NCBI GenBank assembly: GCA_021824175.1
Contig: JAKALP010000003.1
Location: 1 to 64,000, forward strand
Direction of reading: 5' to 3'
Source: Deltaproteobacteria bacterium
GTDB lineage: Bacteria > Desulfobacterota > Desulfobacteria > Desulfobacterales > Desulfosarcinaceae
Length of the DNA: 64,000 bases
The notes under the pieces were generated by a model. The model worked only from the letters and a program-made list of their open reading frames with translations, made no database searches and was not told where the DNA came from. Below, piece after piece: positions 26,459 through 36,042 of the stretch; position 1 is the stretch's first letter; every line of letters begins with the position of its first letter. The position numbers and the translations under genes are program-made.

Positions 26459-28987
26459 TCAATCCGCGGATTGCTGGTCCAGCACCCGCCGAATGGTCAT
26501 GGCCAGATCCTTTTTGACCAGCGGCTTGTAGGCAAAGGCCTTGATCCCGATATCCGCGGCCAGCTCATCGGTGATCTGTTTGCTGTATCCGGTAAACAGG
26601 ATGACGGGAATCTCTTGGCGAACGCGCATGACCTCCCGGGCCAGTTGATCGCCGCTCATCTGCGGCATGGTCATATCGGTGATGACCAGATCAAAATCAT
26701 TGGGACGGGAACGAAACAGCTCCAGGGCTTCTATGCTGCTGGTGCGCGTGATAACCTTGTAGCCCAGCCGCTCCAGGGTTTGGCTGCCCATTTTAACGAT
26801 GGGCGGCTCATCATCCACCAACAAAATCCGCTCGCTGCCGCCAGGCAATGCTTCATCCACCGCCGGGGCGCTTTCGGCCCGCTTGCTGGAGATCGGCAAA
26901 TAGATCGTGAAAACACTACCTCTGCCCAGCTGGCTGGCTACGGTGATTTTACCGCCGTAGCTTTCCACAATGCCTTGCACGGTGGCCAAGCCCAAACCAG
27001 TGCCCTCACCGGGGCCTTTGGTGGTAAAATAGGGTTCAAAGATGGAATTCATGATCTCGGGCGAGATGCCGTGACCGGTATCGGAGACGGTCAGCTTCAT
27101 ATAGTCGCCGGCATTTAAGTTCGGCTGCAAAAGCGGGTCGCCCTTACCCAAATAGATATCGCATAAGTCCACATCCAGGATGCCGCCGCTCTTTTCCATG
27201 GCATGGGCCGCATTGGTGCACAGATTCATCAAAATCTGGTGCATCTGGGTGGGGTTTCCCAGGATCGTGGAGTCGGTGGCGATATTGGCATGGATCTGAA
27301 TGGAGGAGGGGATGGAGGAGCGAATCAGCTTCAAGGCCTCCTTGGCAATGGGGCTGACCATGAGCGGCTTGACCTTCTCATCCGACTGCCGGGCAAAGGC
27401 CAGAATCTGACGCACCAGATCCCTGGCCCGTTTGCCGGCGGTATAGACTTCTTGGAGGTTGGCCTCGAGCATTGTTCCCTGGGGGGCATCATCCAGGGCC
27501 AGTTCGGTGTAGCCGATGATCGCGGATAGGATATTGTTGAAATCGTGGGCAATGCCGCCGGCCAGAGTGCCGATGGCCTCCATTTTATGCGTTTGGCGCA
27601 GTTCGGCTTCCATCTTTTTGAGATCGGTGATGTCCGTGGCGATCTGAATCTTGACCGGACGGCCGTCGGTCCAGCGAATAAATCGGCCGTAATTGAAATA
27701 CCAGCGCTGAGTCAGCGGATTTTGCTCCTGCCAGCTTTGCACGCGTTCCGCCTCTTTGAGCTGATGTTGCAGGCACCATGCGCACGGTCCTTGGGCTTGT
27801 CTGAAGGCCTGCCAGCAAATGCTTCCGATCATGTCTTGGCCAAAACTCTGGATCATATGTTTGTTCATGAAAAGTACTTCATGGCTTTGGGAGTCAGCCA
27901 CATAGATGGAGGCATCGATGCTGTCCAATACGGTAAGAAATCGTTCATGGTGGATGCGGATGGAGTCTTCGATGTTTTTACGTTCGGTAATGTCGCGATT
28001 GCTGACCCGGCGCCCCAGGAAAGCGCCCCCCTCGGCAAAGGCAGGCCGGCAGTAGTGACTGATCCATCGGGTTTGACCCTGGGCGGTGACGATACGAAAA
28101 TCGATGGCGTCCACGCTCCGTTTTTCATCCAGGTCCGAGTTCAAATGCTGAGCCATCGCCGGCCTGTCATCCTCATGGACTATGGCCAGCAGCAAACCAG
28201 AATCGGCCATAAAGTCCGCCACGAGATAACCGGTGATATTCTCGCAGGAGGGAGAGACATACTCCAACTCGCCGCCCGGCCCCACCCAATACTCCCAGTC
28301 GTAATTAAAATCGGCCACGATGCGGTAACGCTCTTCGCTCTTGCGCAAATTGGCGCTCGCCTGTTGTTCGGTTTCCAGGGCCTGCTTTAGACCATTGAGC
28401 ATGAACCCCAGGGTGATGGTGGCAAAGGAGTTGAAGAAGAGGAAGTTAATGGTCAACACCAACATTTTCTGCAGGGGTACGCCCAACGAGGGCGCCCATG
28501 CCGGTGCGCCGAATTGAGCGTAAAAAGAGACCGATAGCAGGGTGAGCGTGTTGATCACCAGAATTCCCACGGCCGCTTCCAAACCCACGATGGAGCTGAT
28601 CATGATGGAGGCGCCGAACAGCCAGATATAACCCGCGCCTTGGGGGCCGAGGATGAAGAGCAGACCCGCCCCCAACCAGTAAAAGATCAGGCAGGCGATG
28701 TACCCTCTGAGCCGCAGCGACCAGTGGCGGTTGATTAGCAAAACCACGATGAGGGCATAAGCCGCCGAATCCAGGAAGATGACGCTCCAGAGCCCCTCCT
28801 GATATGACAGGATTACCGATGGAATCAGGGGGACCACACCAAAGGCCGTGGTGATGAAACACAGAATGAAAAGAATCCGTTCCCGCCAGAAGGTGAGTGG
28901 ATCGGCGGTCCACACATAAGGCGGCATTAACTTTTTTTCCAACGCGCCCCAGATTTGAACAAACCATTTAATGATTGGATGTTTCAA
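26459..28987 (-). CDS. Membrane hybrid histidine kinase (TM - PAS - PAS - HisKA - HATPase - REC)
   Basis: The 842-residue protein has an N-terminal block of about five to six hydrophobic helices (residues of about 30-200). Two PAS domains follow (SEERYRIVADFNYDWEYW and RFLTVLDSIDASIYVADS); the second holds a CAWC pair in GPCAWCLQHQ that could bind metal or sense redox. The kinase core has GGIAHDFNNILSAIIGY as H box and TGLGLATV as G box. A C-terminal receiver domain (LVDDEPPIVK, phospho-acceptor Asp in DLVITDMTMPQMSG) completes it. No output regulator is adjacent, so the partner is elsewhere. It converges on the reductase gene with seven bases between the stops. Signal and target are unknown. 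Confidence 0.93.
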   Translation of the reverse strand: MKHPIIKWFVQIWGALEKKLMPPYVWTADPLTFWRERILFILCFITTAFGVVPLIPSVILSYQEGLWSVIFLDSAAYALIVVLLINRHWSLRLRGYIACLIFYWLGAGLLFILGPQGAGYIWLFGASIMISSIVGLEAAVGILVINTLTLLSVSFYAQFGAPAWAPSLGVPLQKMLVLTINFLFFNSFATITLGFMLNGLKQALETEQQASANLRKSEERYRIVADFNYDWEYWVGPGGELEYVSPSCENITGYLVADFMADSGLLLAIVHEDDRPAMAQHLNSDLDEKRSVDAIDFRIVTAQGQTRWISHYCRPAFAEGGAFLGRRVSNRDITERKNIEDSIRIHHERFLTVLDSIDASIYVADSQSHEVLFMNKHMIQSFGQDMIGSICWQAFRQAQGPCAWCLQHQLKEAERVQSWQEQNPLTQRWYFNYGRFIRWTDGRPVKIQIATDITDLKKMEAELRQTHKMEAIGTLAGGIAHDFNNILSAIIGYTELALDDAPQGTMLEANLQEVYTAGKRARDLVRQILAFARQSDEKVKPLMVSPIAKEALKLIRSSIPSSIQIHANIATDSTILGNPTQMHQILMNLCTNAAHAMEKSGGILDVDLCDIYLGKGDPLLQPNLNAGDYMKLTVSDTGHGISPEIMNSIFEPYFTTKGPGEGTGLGLATVQGIVESYGGKITVASQLGRGSVFTIYLPISSKRAESAPAVDEALPGGSERILLVDDEPPIVKMGSQTLERLGYKVITRTSSIEALELFRSRPNDFDLVITDMTMPQMSGDQLAREVMRVRQEIPVILFTGYSKQITDELAADIGIKAFAYKPLVKKDLAMTIRRVLDQQSAD

Positions 28988-29211
28988 AGAGCCATCCTGT
29001 ATCGGTGTGTTCTTTTTAATGCCAGCGTTGTGCGAATATAACCGCCGTCACAAGCTGGCGAGGAGAAATCCAAGAACGGCGTGATAACCGGCGGTCGGAC
29101 CTCAATTGCATCATTGTTACAAAACCCGGCCCGCCGGTCAAGCCCGCGGATGAGTTAAACCTTTACACCGCAAGCTGTTTTTACTACATTGGGGGGGCTG
29201 GTTTAAATGAC

Positions 29212-30888
29212 ATGCCAATGACAAGAGCCCTGATATTCGCCATGGTGTTACTCTTCAGCGCCAATGGCTTTGCCGATGACGCCAAACATGTGCTGGTCAT
29301 CCACTCCAACTTTCAAGGGCAGATCTGGACCGACCATATCACCCAAGGCATTCAATCCGTATTCGAGCCCTTTGGCCAAGAATTTCAATTGCACTTCGAG
29401 TATCTCGACAGCCGCCATCTTTCGGGAGAGGAATATTTTCGGGAGCTGGCCGGGTTGTATCGTTTCAAAATGCAGCACACCCCATTCAAGGCTGTGATTG
29501 TCTCGGGAAACTCCGCGCTGCAATTTCTTCGCGGCAATAATATCTTGCCATCGCCCGATACACCGGTCGTCTTTTGCGGCGTGGATCATCTGCCGCTCTT
29601 GCTGCCGCTAAAACCGTGGGAATTGGGTCTGGTTGCCCAATTGGACCATCAGTCCACTCTGAACCTGATGTTGGCCCTGCATCCGGACTGCCGCCGGATA
29701 GTGGTGCTGATTGATGATTCCTTCACCCGCGACAGCGCGGCTGAAGAGTTGGACAATGCCTTGACCGCCATCCGTCCGCATGTCATGGTGGAGGTCTGGC
29801 CGATCCCCAAAGTAGAAGATCTGCCCGCCAAGCTGGCGGGACTCAGCCCAAAAGAGCTGATTTACCTGCTGGTCTCCGACCCAGGTGAAAGCACCATTCT
29901 CACTGGAGACAAAGACTTGGTCCGGATGGTTACCCGCTGGTCACCGGTGGCGGTATACAGCTCCTTGGATTACGCCTTTGGCAAGGGCATTGTGGGTGGC
30001 ATGATCACCTCCGGCTTTAACCAGGGCGAACAAGCCGCGCGGATGGCATTGGGCCTGCTCTCCGGACAATCCGTGGAGCACAACCCAAACGCGTTAAAAA
30101 GCCCCAATCAATACATGTTCGACGGCCGTGCCTTGCAGCGCTTTGATATCAAACTCTCCCGTCTGCCGGCGGGCAGCAAGATCATTCATCCCGTTCCGGA
30201 ATTTTGGCTGCGCCATCGCATCGTATTTCTGTGCGCGGTGGCTGGCATGGCCCTGCTCAATGGCATTTTTATAGTGCTGCTGGCTCAACAAAAAAAGAAG
30301 CAGCGTGCCCTGATCCAAAGCCACGCCGAGTTGGACAGCCGCTTCAGGGAGAAATCAGCCCACCTCAAGCTGGTCAGCCAGAAGCTAAAAAAACAATCCC
30401 TGCTGGACGACCTGACCGGTTTGCCCAACCGCCGCTTTGTCTACCAACGCTTTGTGGAAGAAGCAAAAAAAGCCCAACGTTACGGCCAACCCCTGGCAAT
30501 TCTGCTAATGACTCTGGACGGGTTCAAACAGCTAAACGACAAGCATGGCTATGTGCTGGCAGAGCGAGTGTTGCGCGATGTGGGCCAAGCCATCAAACGC
30601 AACATCCGCGAAATCGACCTGGTAGGCCGCTATGGCGGCGAATCATTCCTGGTCATTCTGCCCAACACCAATCAAGGCCGCATTGCCGCCGACCGCATCC
30701 GCAAAACCGTCCAGACCCTGCAATGGGAACAGGGGGAACCGAAAATCACCCTCAGCGGCGGATTGGCTCAGATGGAAAACCATACACCGGCCGAGTTGAT
30801 CAGTGTCGCCGAAAAGCGCCTCGACCTGGCCAAAGCCCAAGGGGGCAATCGAGTAGTGGCCGCCGAGGCCGACGATATGCGAAACTAG
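29212..30888 (+). CDS. Periplasmic ABC-substrate-binding-like sensor with degenerate GGDEF domain
   Basis: This 558-residue protein has a signal peptide (MPMTRALIFAMVLLFSANGFA), a periplasmic domain of about 300 residues resembling the uncharacterised ABC substrate-binding family (HVLVIHSNFQGQ, VIVSGNSALQFL, GGMITSGFNQGEQAARMAL), one transmembrane helix (about residues 335-358), a short coiled coil and a C-terminal GGDEF domain. The signature is GGESF (475-479). The first metal-binding aspartate, normally in D-x-D, is Thr434 (TLDGF), and the aspartate that contacts guanine is Glu451. The inhibitory site R466EID469 sits five residues before GGESF, the normal spacing. The domain is thus probably inactive as a cyclase but able to bind c-di-GMP. 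An ATG at 29218 is an alternative start; neither has a strong ribosome site. Confidence 0.85.
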   Translation: MPMTRALIFAMVLLFSANGFADDAKHVLVIHSNFQGQIWTDHITQGIQSVFEPFGQEFQLHFEYLDSRHLSGEEYFRELAGLYRFKMQHTPFKAVIVSGNSALQFLRGNNILPSPDTPVVFCGVDHLPLLLPLKPWELGLVAQLDHQSTLNLMLALHPDCRRIVVLIDDSFTRDSAAEELDNALTAIRPHVMVEVWPIPKVEDLPAKLAGLSPKELIYLLVSDPGESTILTGDKDLVRMVTRWSPVAVYSSLDYAFGKGIVGGMITSGFNQGEQAARMALGLLSGQSVEHNPNALKSPNQYMFDGRALQRFDIKLSRLPAGSKIIHPVPEFWLRHRIVFLCAVAGMALLNGIFIVLLAQQKKKQRALIQSHAELDSRFREKSAHLKLVSQKLKKQSLLDDLTGLPNRRFVYQRFVEEAKKAQRYGQPLAILLMTLDGFKQLNDKHGYVLAERVLRDVGQAIKRNIREIDLVGRYGGESFLVILPNTNQGRIAADRIRKTVQTLQWEQGEPKITLSGGLAQMENHTPAELISVAEKRLDLAKAQGGNRVVAAEADDMRN

Positions 30889-31015
30889 CAAAATCCTTGA
30901 CCAAATCGATGGATGATGCCAAATATATGCATATTTTCAAACGGCTGGATAGGGTTATGGCCGGTTGAAACGGTTTGGTAAAAATCTGTAGTTCCACGAA
31001 ACAATACATATTATG

Positions 31016-31156
31016 GTGCTTGAACGAAAAGCCCATATTTTTCCAAGTTCAAGGCGGAGGCAAAATTTTAACCGCAGGAATACATGTAGTATTTCGAGGA
31101 TTAAAATTTTGCCCCAACGCGGAAATTGGGAAAATAGGGGGTTTTTGTTCAAGCAC
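31016..31156. repeat. 141-bp imperfect palindrome, MITE-like element
   Basis: The segment starts GTGCTTGAAC (31016-31025) and ends GTTCAAGCAC (31147-31156), a perfect 10-bp terminal inverted repeat. The two 70-base halves are imperfect inverted copies; further paired blocks include GGCAAAATTTTAA near 31060 and TTAAAATTTTGCC near 31103. It lies in the gap 30889-31359, where I see no gene. It resembles a non-autonomous, hairpin-forming repeat family. Confidence 0.7.
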
Positions 31157-31359
31157 TAATTAAAACTTGCGCTAAGCGCCCGGATGGCGGGCAGCTTCCT
31201 TCCTCCCACGTTAGGCTGAGCTTTCATTAAGGAGCGGCATCGACCAAGCTGCGCTGCTTGAATTCCAAGTGGCCCATTATGGTAAGAAGGTGATCCTTCC
31301 CTTTGCCAAGCGCGATAAACGGCGTCTTGATATTACGCCAACCCGGCCGGAGGTGAGTC

Positions 31360-34300
31360 ATGCATAAACCGGTCAATGCCCTGGGGTTATGTTTGGGGGC
31401 GTCTACGGTATCCTTGGTATTGCTGCGCGGCACGGTCTCCAATGATGCTGAACTGCGGCCGGAGGTGATCCGCCATGCGGTCTATACCCATGACGGTGAT
31501 CCCAAACGATCGCTGCTCAAAGCGCTGCAGGCCGTGGATTGGGGCCAAATAGACCGCGTGGCTGCCACGGGACGCAAATTCCGACAGTTTCTCAATCTCT
31601 CTTCGATCCCTGAGCCCGAAGCCGTGGAGTACGCCTTTGACCATCTCAAACCCGCGGACCAGCCATGCCCGGCCGTGATTTCGGCCGGGGGCGAAACCTT
31701 TATGATTTACCTGCTGGACCCAGCGGGCCGTATCACCAATGTCTTGACCGGCAACAAATGCGCAGCCGGCACGGGCGAATTCTTTCTGCAGCAGTTGCGG
31801 CGCATGGATGTCTCCCTGGACACCGCCGGCCAGTGGGCCGCGGATACCGAGCCATATCATGTCTCGGGCCGCTGCTCGGTCTTCTGCAAATCGGACTGCA
31901 CCCATGCCACCAATAAGGGCATTCCCAAGGCCAGGGTCACGGCCGGCCTGGGCCAGATGATGGCCAACAAAGTGCTGGAGCTGCTCAAGAAGGTGGACCG
32001 CCGCAACCTGATGCTCACGGGCGGCACGGCCCAGAACCAGATGATGGTCCGATATTTACGCGACGCCATCCCAGGGTTGATCATTCCGGCCGAAGCGCCC
32101 TATTTCGAAGCCTTGGGCGCGGCCCTGTGGGCTCTGGAGAACAACCCAAAACCCTTTCCCGGCATGGAAAATCTGATCATCGAGCAACAGCATCGCTTTG
32201 ATCGGCTGCCGCCCTTGGGTCAATCTGAAGATCTAGTCACCTTCAAATCCATGGCCCGCTCCACGGTACGCGCCGGGGATTACTGTTTACTGGGTTTGGA
32301 TGTGGGCTCCACCACCACCAAGGCGGTCCTGATCCGTGAGGCGGACCACGCCCTGCTGGCCTCGATCTACCTGCGCACCAATGGCGACCCGGTGGGCGCC
32401 TCGCGTCACTGCTACCGCGCCATTCTGGAGCAGATGAAGCAGCAGACCGAACCGGCCACGGTGAAGATCATCGGCCTGGGAGTGTGCGGCTCGGGCCGCC
32501 AGATCGCTGGGTTGCATGCATTGACCGAAGGAGTGATTAACGAGATCATCGCCCATGCCACGGCCTCGGTCTATTTTGACCGCGACGTGGACACCATTTT
32601 TGAAATCGGCGGCCAGGACGCTAAATACACCTACATCACCAATGGCGTGCCCTCGGACTACGCCATGAACGAGGCCTGCTCGGCCGGCACCGGCTCGTTT
32701 CTGGAAGAATCGGCCTTGGAAACCCTGGGCGTGCCCATGGAGCAGATCGCCACCGTGGCGCTCCAGGCCCAACTGCCGCCCAACTTCAATGACCAGTGCG
32801 CGGCTTTCATTGCTTCGGACATTAAAAATGCCATTCATGATGGCGCGGCCCACGAAGATATCGTGGCTGGCCTGGTCTACTCCATCTGCATGAACTACAA
32901 CAACCGGGTCAAAGGCAATCGGCCCATGGGCAAAAAGATCTTCATGCAGGGCGGCGTCTGCTACAACCGGGCCGTGCCGCTGGCCATGGCGGCCCTGACC
33001 GGCAAACCCATCGTGGTGCCGCCCGAGCCGGGATTGATGGGGGCTTTCGGCGCGGCCCTGGAAGTAAAAAAACGGATCCACAGCGGCCTGATGCAGGCCG
33101 GTCATTTTGATCTGGCCGTGCTGGCCGAACGGCAATGTGAATACGGCCGCTCTTTTGTCTGTAAGGGCGGTGCCGAGCGCTGTGACCGCCGCTGCGAAAT
33201 CGCCCGCATCACCATCGAGGGCCAGGTCTATCCCTTTGGCGGGGCCTGCAACCGCTACGACAATCTGCGCCGCAGCCGGGACTACGATGTAAAAACCCTG
33301 GATCTGGTGCGCCTGCGCAGCCAGCTCATCTTTGACAAGTATGCCCCGCCGCCCCTGGACCCCACGGCGCCGGGCTATCGCGGCCGGGCGGGCTTCAACC
33401 GCAGCTTCCTGGTACACACCTACTACCCGCTCTATGCCCAGTTCTTCAGCGCCCTGGGCTATGATCCGGTGCTGCCCCAAGCGTGCGACCAGGCTGGCAT
33501 CGACCAGCGCAACGCCCCATTTTGCTACCCCGTGGAGCTGGCCCACGGTTTTTTCCATCATCTGGTCATGGCCGAAGCGCCGCCGCAACTGCTCTTCCTG
33601 CCCCATTTCAAATCAGTGCCGACGCTCAACGGCGATCGCAATTCCCAGGTATGCCCCCTGGTCCAGGGGGAGACTTTCTACCTGCAATCCACTTTCCGGC
33701 CCCGGCTGGAGATGCTTAAGGATCAGGGCACGCGGATCTTTTCTCCTCTGATCGACCTGGCCGATGGTCTCAACGGGGCCCGCAAGCCATTGGTGGATAC
33801 GGCCATCCAACTGGGCGTAACCCGCAAGCTGGCCGAACAAGCCTTTGAACGCGCCGCGGCCGTGATGAACAGTTGCCAGGAAGAGATGCGGGCCGTGGGC
33901 CGCCAAGCGCTGGAAGAATTGAATCAGAATCCCGAAAAGATCGGCGTGGTGCTCGTGGCCCGTCCCTATAACGGCTACGTGGAGGAAGCCCACAAAGGTA
34001 TCCCCCACAAATTCGCTTCCCGCGGGATAACTGTGTTGCCCATGGATTTTCTGGAAGTGGCGGACCAGCCTTCCAAGCGGCATATGTACTGGGGCATGGG
34101 ACAGCGCATCCTCATGGCTGCCAATAAAATCAAACCCCATCCCCAATTGTTCGCCACCTATATCACCAATTTCTCCTGCGGCCCGGATTCGTTTCTCATC
34201 GGCTATTTCAGGGAGCTGATGGGACGCAAACCCTCGCTGACCCTGGAGCTGGACAGCCACACGGCCGATGCTGGCCTGGAGACGCGCATCGAAGCCTTCC

Positions 34301-35724
34301 TAGACATCGTGCACGCGTATCGGCAATTGGAGACCCAAATCCAGCAGCCGCCGGCTCCCAAAGCCTACCTGTCGGCCCGCACCATGGTCCAGGACGGTAT
34401 CTTCTGCGTGGTCGATTCCAACGGCCAGACTCTGCCCTACACTGATCCGCGGGTCACTTTGCTTTTTCCAGCCATGGGCGAAACCGCGGTGCACATGATG
34501 GCCGCCACATTCGCCAGCGCTGGTTTTCATACCCATGCCCACGCGCCCAGCGATGAAGCCATTCTCAAGTTGGGTCGGGCCAATACTTCCTGCAAGGAGT
34601 GTCTGCCCTTGATCCTGACCACCGGCACGCTGCTCAACTATGTGCAAACCCGCCAGCGGCCGGATGAAGTGGTGCTCTACTTCATGCCCACGGGCGCCGG
34701 GCCGTGTCGCTTCGGTCAGTACTACATCTTCATGGAAGATCTGGTGCGCCGGCTGCGCATTCCCAATGTGGCCATGTTTGCGCTCTCCTCCGAAGACGGC
34801 TATGACGGGCTGCCCACGGCCCTGCACCGCCGGGGGTGGTGGGGTGTGCTGCTGTCGGATATGCTGGAAGATATCCGCGCCATGCTGCTGGCCAATGCCA
34901 AGGACTCAGAAACTGCGCTGGCCCTGTTTTGGCGCAAATATGACGATGTTCTGACCGCCGCGCGCACGGGCCAATTTGAAACACTGGCCCAATGCCTGAA
35001 GGAAACCGCCGACACCCTGCGCCAGGTGCCCCTGAAACGGCCAGTGGAGCAGGTGCCGGTGATCTCTTTGATGGGCGAAATTTTTGTCCGCCGAGACGGC
35101 CTCTCACGGCGGTATCTCACCGAACAGCTGGCGGCCAAAGGTTTCGCCACGGTCTGCGCACCCGTGGCGGAGTGGATCCATTATACCGATTATCTCCTCA
35201 ATAATGGCTTGAGCCATCAAAGCGCGCCCGGATGGCGTAAAAAAATCGGTGCCAGAATTAAACAAATGTTCATGTATAATGATGAGCGCCGCCTCAGAAG
35301 AATTCTATCCGCGTCGGGCTTGATCCGGACTGAAACCGCGCCGGTCACCGAAGTGATAGAAACCGCCAAACCCTACATTTCGCCTCAATTGGGCGGCGAA
35401 GCCATTCTGACCGTGGGCAGCGCCCTCAAGGAGGTGGCCACTCTGGCGTGCGGCGTGATCGCCATAGGACCCTTTGGCTGCATGCCCAACCGCTTGGCCG
35501 AAGCCATCTTGAACGAAGCCATGCGGCGGGAGCACAAGCTGGCCAGCGATCCTCACAACCCCCATTTGCGCAGCGTGCTGACCGAGGTGGAGGACTTGCC
35601 CTTCTTGGCCATTGAAAGCGATGGTTCGCCTTTTCCCCAGTTGATCCACGCCAAACTGGAAGCCTTTTGCCTGCGCGCCGAGCGCTTACATGTACGCATG
35701 ATGGCGGCGCAGCTTAAAAACTGA
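31360..35724 (+). CDS. Large CoA-activase: two BadF/HgdC-type ATPase domains plus DUF2229 region
   Basis: The 1454-residue protein starts at an ATG behind GGAGG. It holds two activator ATPase domains of the HgdC/BcrAD type (about residues 7-275 and 305-585), each with both cysteines that ligate the bridging [4Fe-4S] cluster in dimeric activators: Cys134 (NKCAAGTG) and Cys172 (GRCSVF), then Cys440 (EACSAGTG) and Cys480 (DQCAAF). A DUF2229-type region follows and the C-terminus resembles the HgdB-like dehydratase component. These proteins use ATP to drive low-potential electron transfer to 2-hydroxyacyl-CoA dehydratases or benzoyl-CoA reductases. No such partner is encoded here, so the target is unknown; the C-terminal part could itself be the acceptor. 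It is monocistronic as far as can be seen. Confidence 0.9.
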   Translation: MHKPVNALGLCLGASTVSLVLLRGTVSNDAELRPEVIRHAVYTHDGDPKRSLLKALQAVDWGQIDRVAATGRKFRQFLNLSSIPEPEAVEYAFDHLKPADQPCPAVISAGGETFMIYLLDPAGRITNVLTGNKCAAGTGEFFLQQLRRMDVSLDTAGQWAADTEPYHVSGRCSVFCKSDCTHATNKGIPKARVTAGLGQMMANKVLELLKKVDRRNLMLTGGTAQNQMMVRYLRDAIPGLIIPAEAPYFEALGAALWALENNPKPFPGMENLIIEQQHRFDRLPPLGQSEDLVTFKSMARSTVRAGDYCLLGLDVGSTTTKAVLIREADHALLASIYLRTNGDPVGASRHCYRAILEQMKQQTEPATVKIIGLGVCGSGRQIAGLHALTEGVINEIIAHATASVYFDRDVDTIFEIGGQDAKYTYITNGVPSDYAMNEACSAGTGSFLEESALETLGVPMEQIATVALQAQLPPNFNDQCAAFIASDIKNAIHDGAAHEDIVAGLVYSICMNYNNRVKGNRPMGKKIFMQGGVCYNRAVPLAMAALTGKPIVVPPEPGLMGAFGAALEVKKRIHSGLMQAGHFDLAVLAERQCEYGRSFVCKGGAERCDRRCEIARITIEGQVYPFGGACNRYDNLRRSRDYDVKTLDLVRLRSQLIFDKYAPPPLDPTAPGYRGRAGFNRSFLVHTYYPLYAQFFSALGYDPVLPQACDQAGIDQRNAPFCYPVELAHGFFHHLVMAEAPPQLLFLPHFKSVPTLNGDRNSQVCPLVQGETFYLQSTFRPRLEMLKDQGTRIFSPLIDLADGLNGARKPLVDTAIQLGVTRKLAEQAFERAAAVMNSCQEEMRAVGRQALEELNQNPEKIGVVLVARPYNGYVEEAHKGIPHKFASRGITVLPMDFLEVADQPSKRHMYWGMGQRILMAANKIKPHPQLFATYITNFSCGPDSFLIGYFRELMGRKPSLTLELDSHTADAGLETRIEAFLDIVHAYRQLETQIQQPPAPKAYLSARTMVQDGIFCVVDSNGQTLPYTDPRVTLLFPAMGETAVHMMAATFASAGFHTHAHAPSDEAILKLGRANTSCKECLPLILTTGTLLNYVQTRQRPDEVVLYFMPTGAGPCRFGQYYIFMEDLVRRLRIPNVAMFALSSEDGYDGLPTALHRRGWWGVLLSDMLEDIRAMLLANAKDSETALALFWRKYDDVLTAARTGQFETLAQCLKETADTLRQVPLKRPVEQVPVISLMGEIFVRRDGLSRRYLTEQLAAKGFATVCAPVAEWIHYTDYLLNNGLSHQSAPGWRKKIGARIKQMFMYNDERRLRRILSASGLIRTETAPVTEVIETAKPYISPQLGGEAILTVGSALKEVATLACGVIAIGPFGCMPNRLAEAILNEAMRREHKLASDPHNPHLRSVLTEVEDLPFLAIESDGSPFPQLIHAKLEAFCLRAERLHVRMMAAQLKN

Positions 35725-35769
35725 GCTTTGGATGGTTCTGAGAGCACTAAGTACACACGGTAGTAATTA

Positions 35770-36013
35770 CGATGACGTATTGTTCCACCGCAGGCACAAA
35801 GGCACAAAGTTGCAAAGGGGTGGAGTTGCGAAGACGCAAAGGAAATGCAATTTACTCTTTTTAGTCCACGGGTGGCCGAGGATCTGGCTTCGATGATTTT
35901 CCTAATTGCAATATACCATGAAAAACCGCTTCTATTTTGTTCCTTGGTCCCTTAGCCCCTTTGTGCCTTTGTACCTTATGTTTATGAATAAGCTGACCAG
36001 CGATACGTCATCG
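35770..36013. repeat. 244-bp element with 11-bp terminal inverted repeats and inner CACAAAGG repeats
   Basis: CGATGACGTAT (35770-35780) and ATACGTCATCG (36003-36013) are a perfect terminal inverted repeat. Inside, GGCACAAAGGCACAAAG (from 35793) and CCCCTTTGTGCCTTTGT (from 35956) form a second inverted pair whose arms are direct repeats of about 8 bases. The element fills the gap between the CoA-activase gene and the PrsK gene and ends about 30 bases before the PrsK ATG. The rest of 35725-36042 holds no gene. Confidence 0.65.
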
Positions 36014-36042
36014 AATTTTTGCCCCAGAGCACTAAGATAGCT

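Noticed and set aside
29207-29220. Third copy of the TetR-type palindrome (AATGACATGCCAAT)
   Set aside because: Outer positions differ, no promoter precedes it in the same arrangement, and it overlaps a start codon.
30955-31163. Two similar small peptides on opposite strands
   Set aside because: They resemble each other only because the 141-bp element is palindromic.
32287-33606. 439-codon minus-strand frame inside the CoA-activase gene
   Set aside because: It is a shadow of the strongly supported plus-strand gene.
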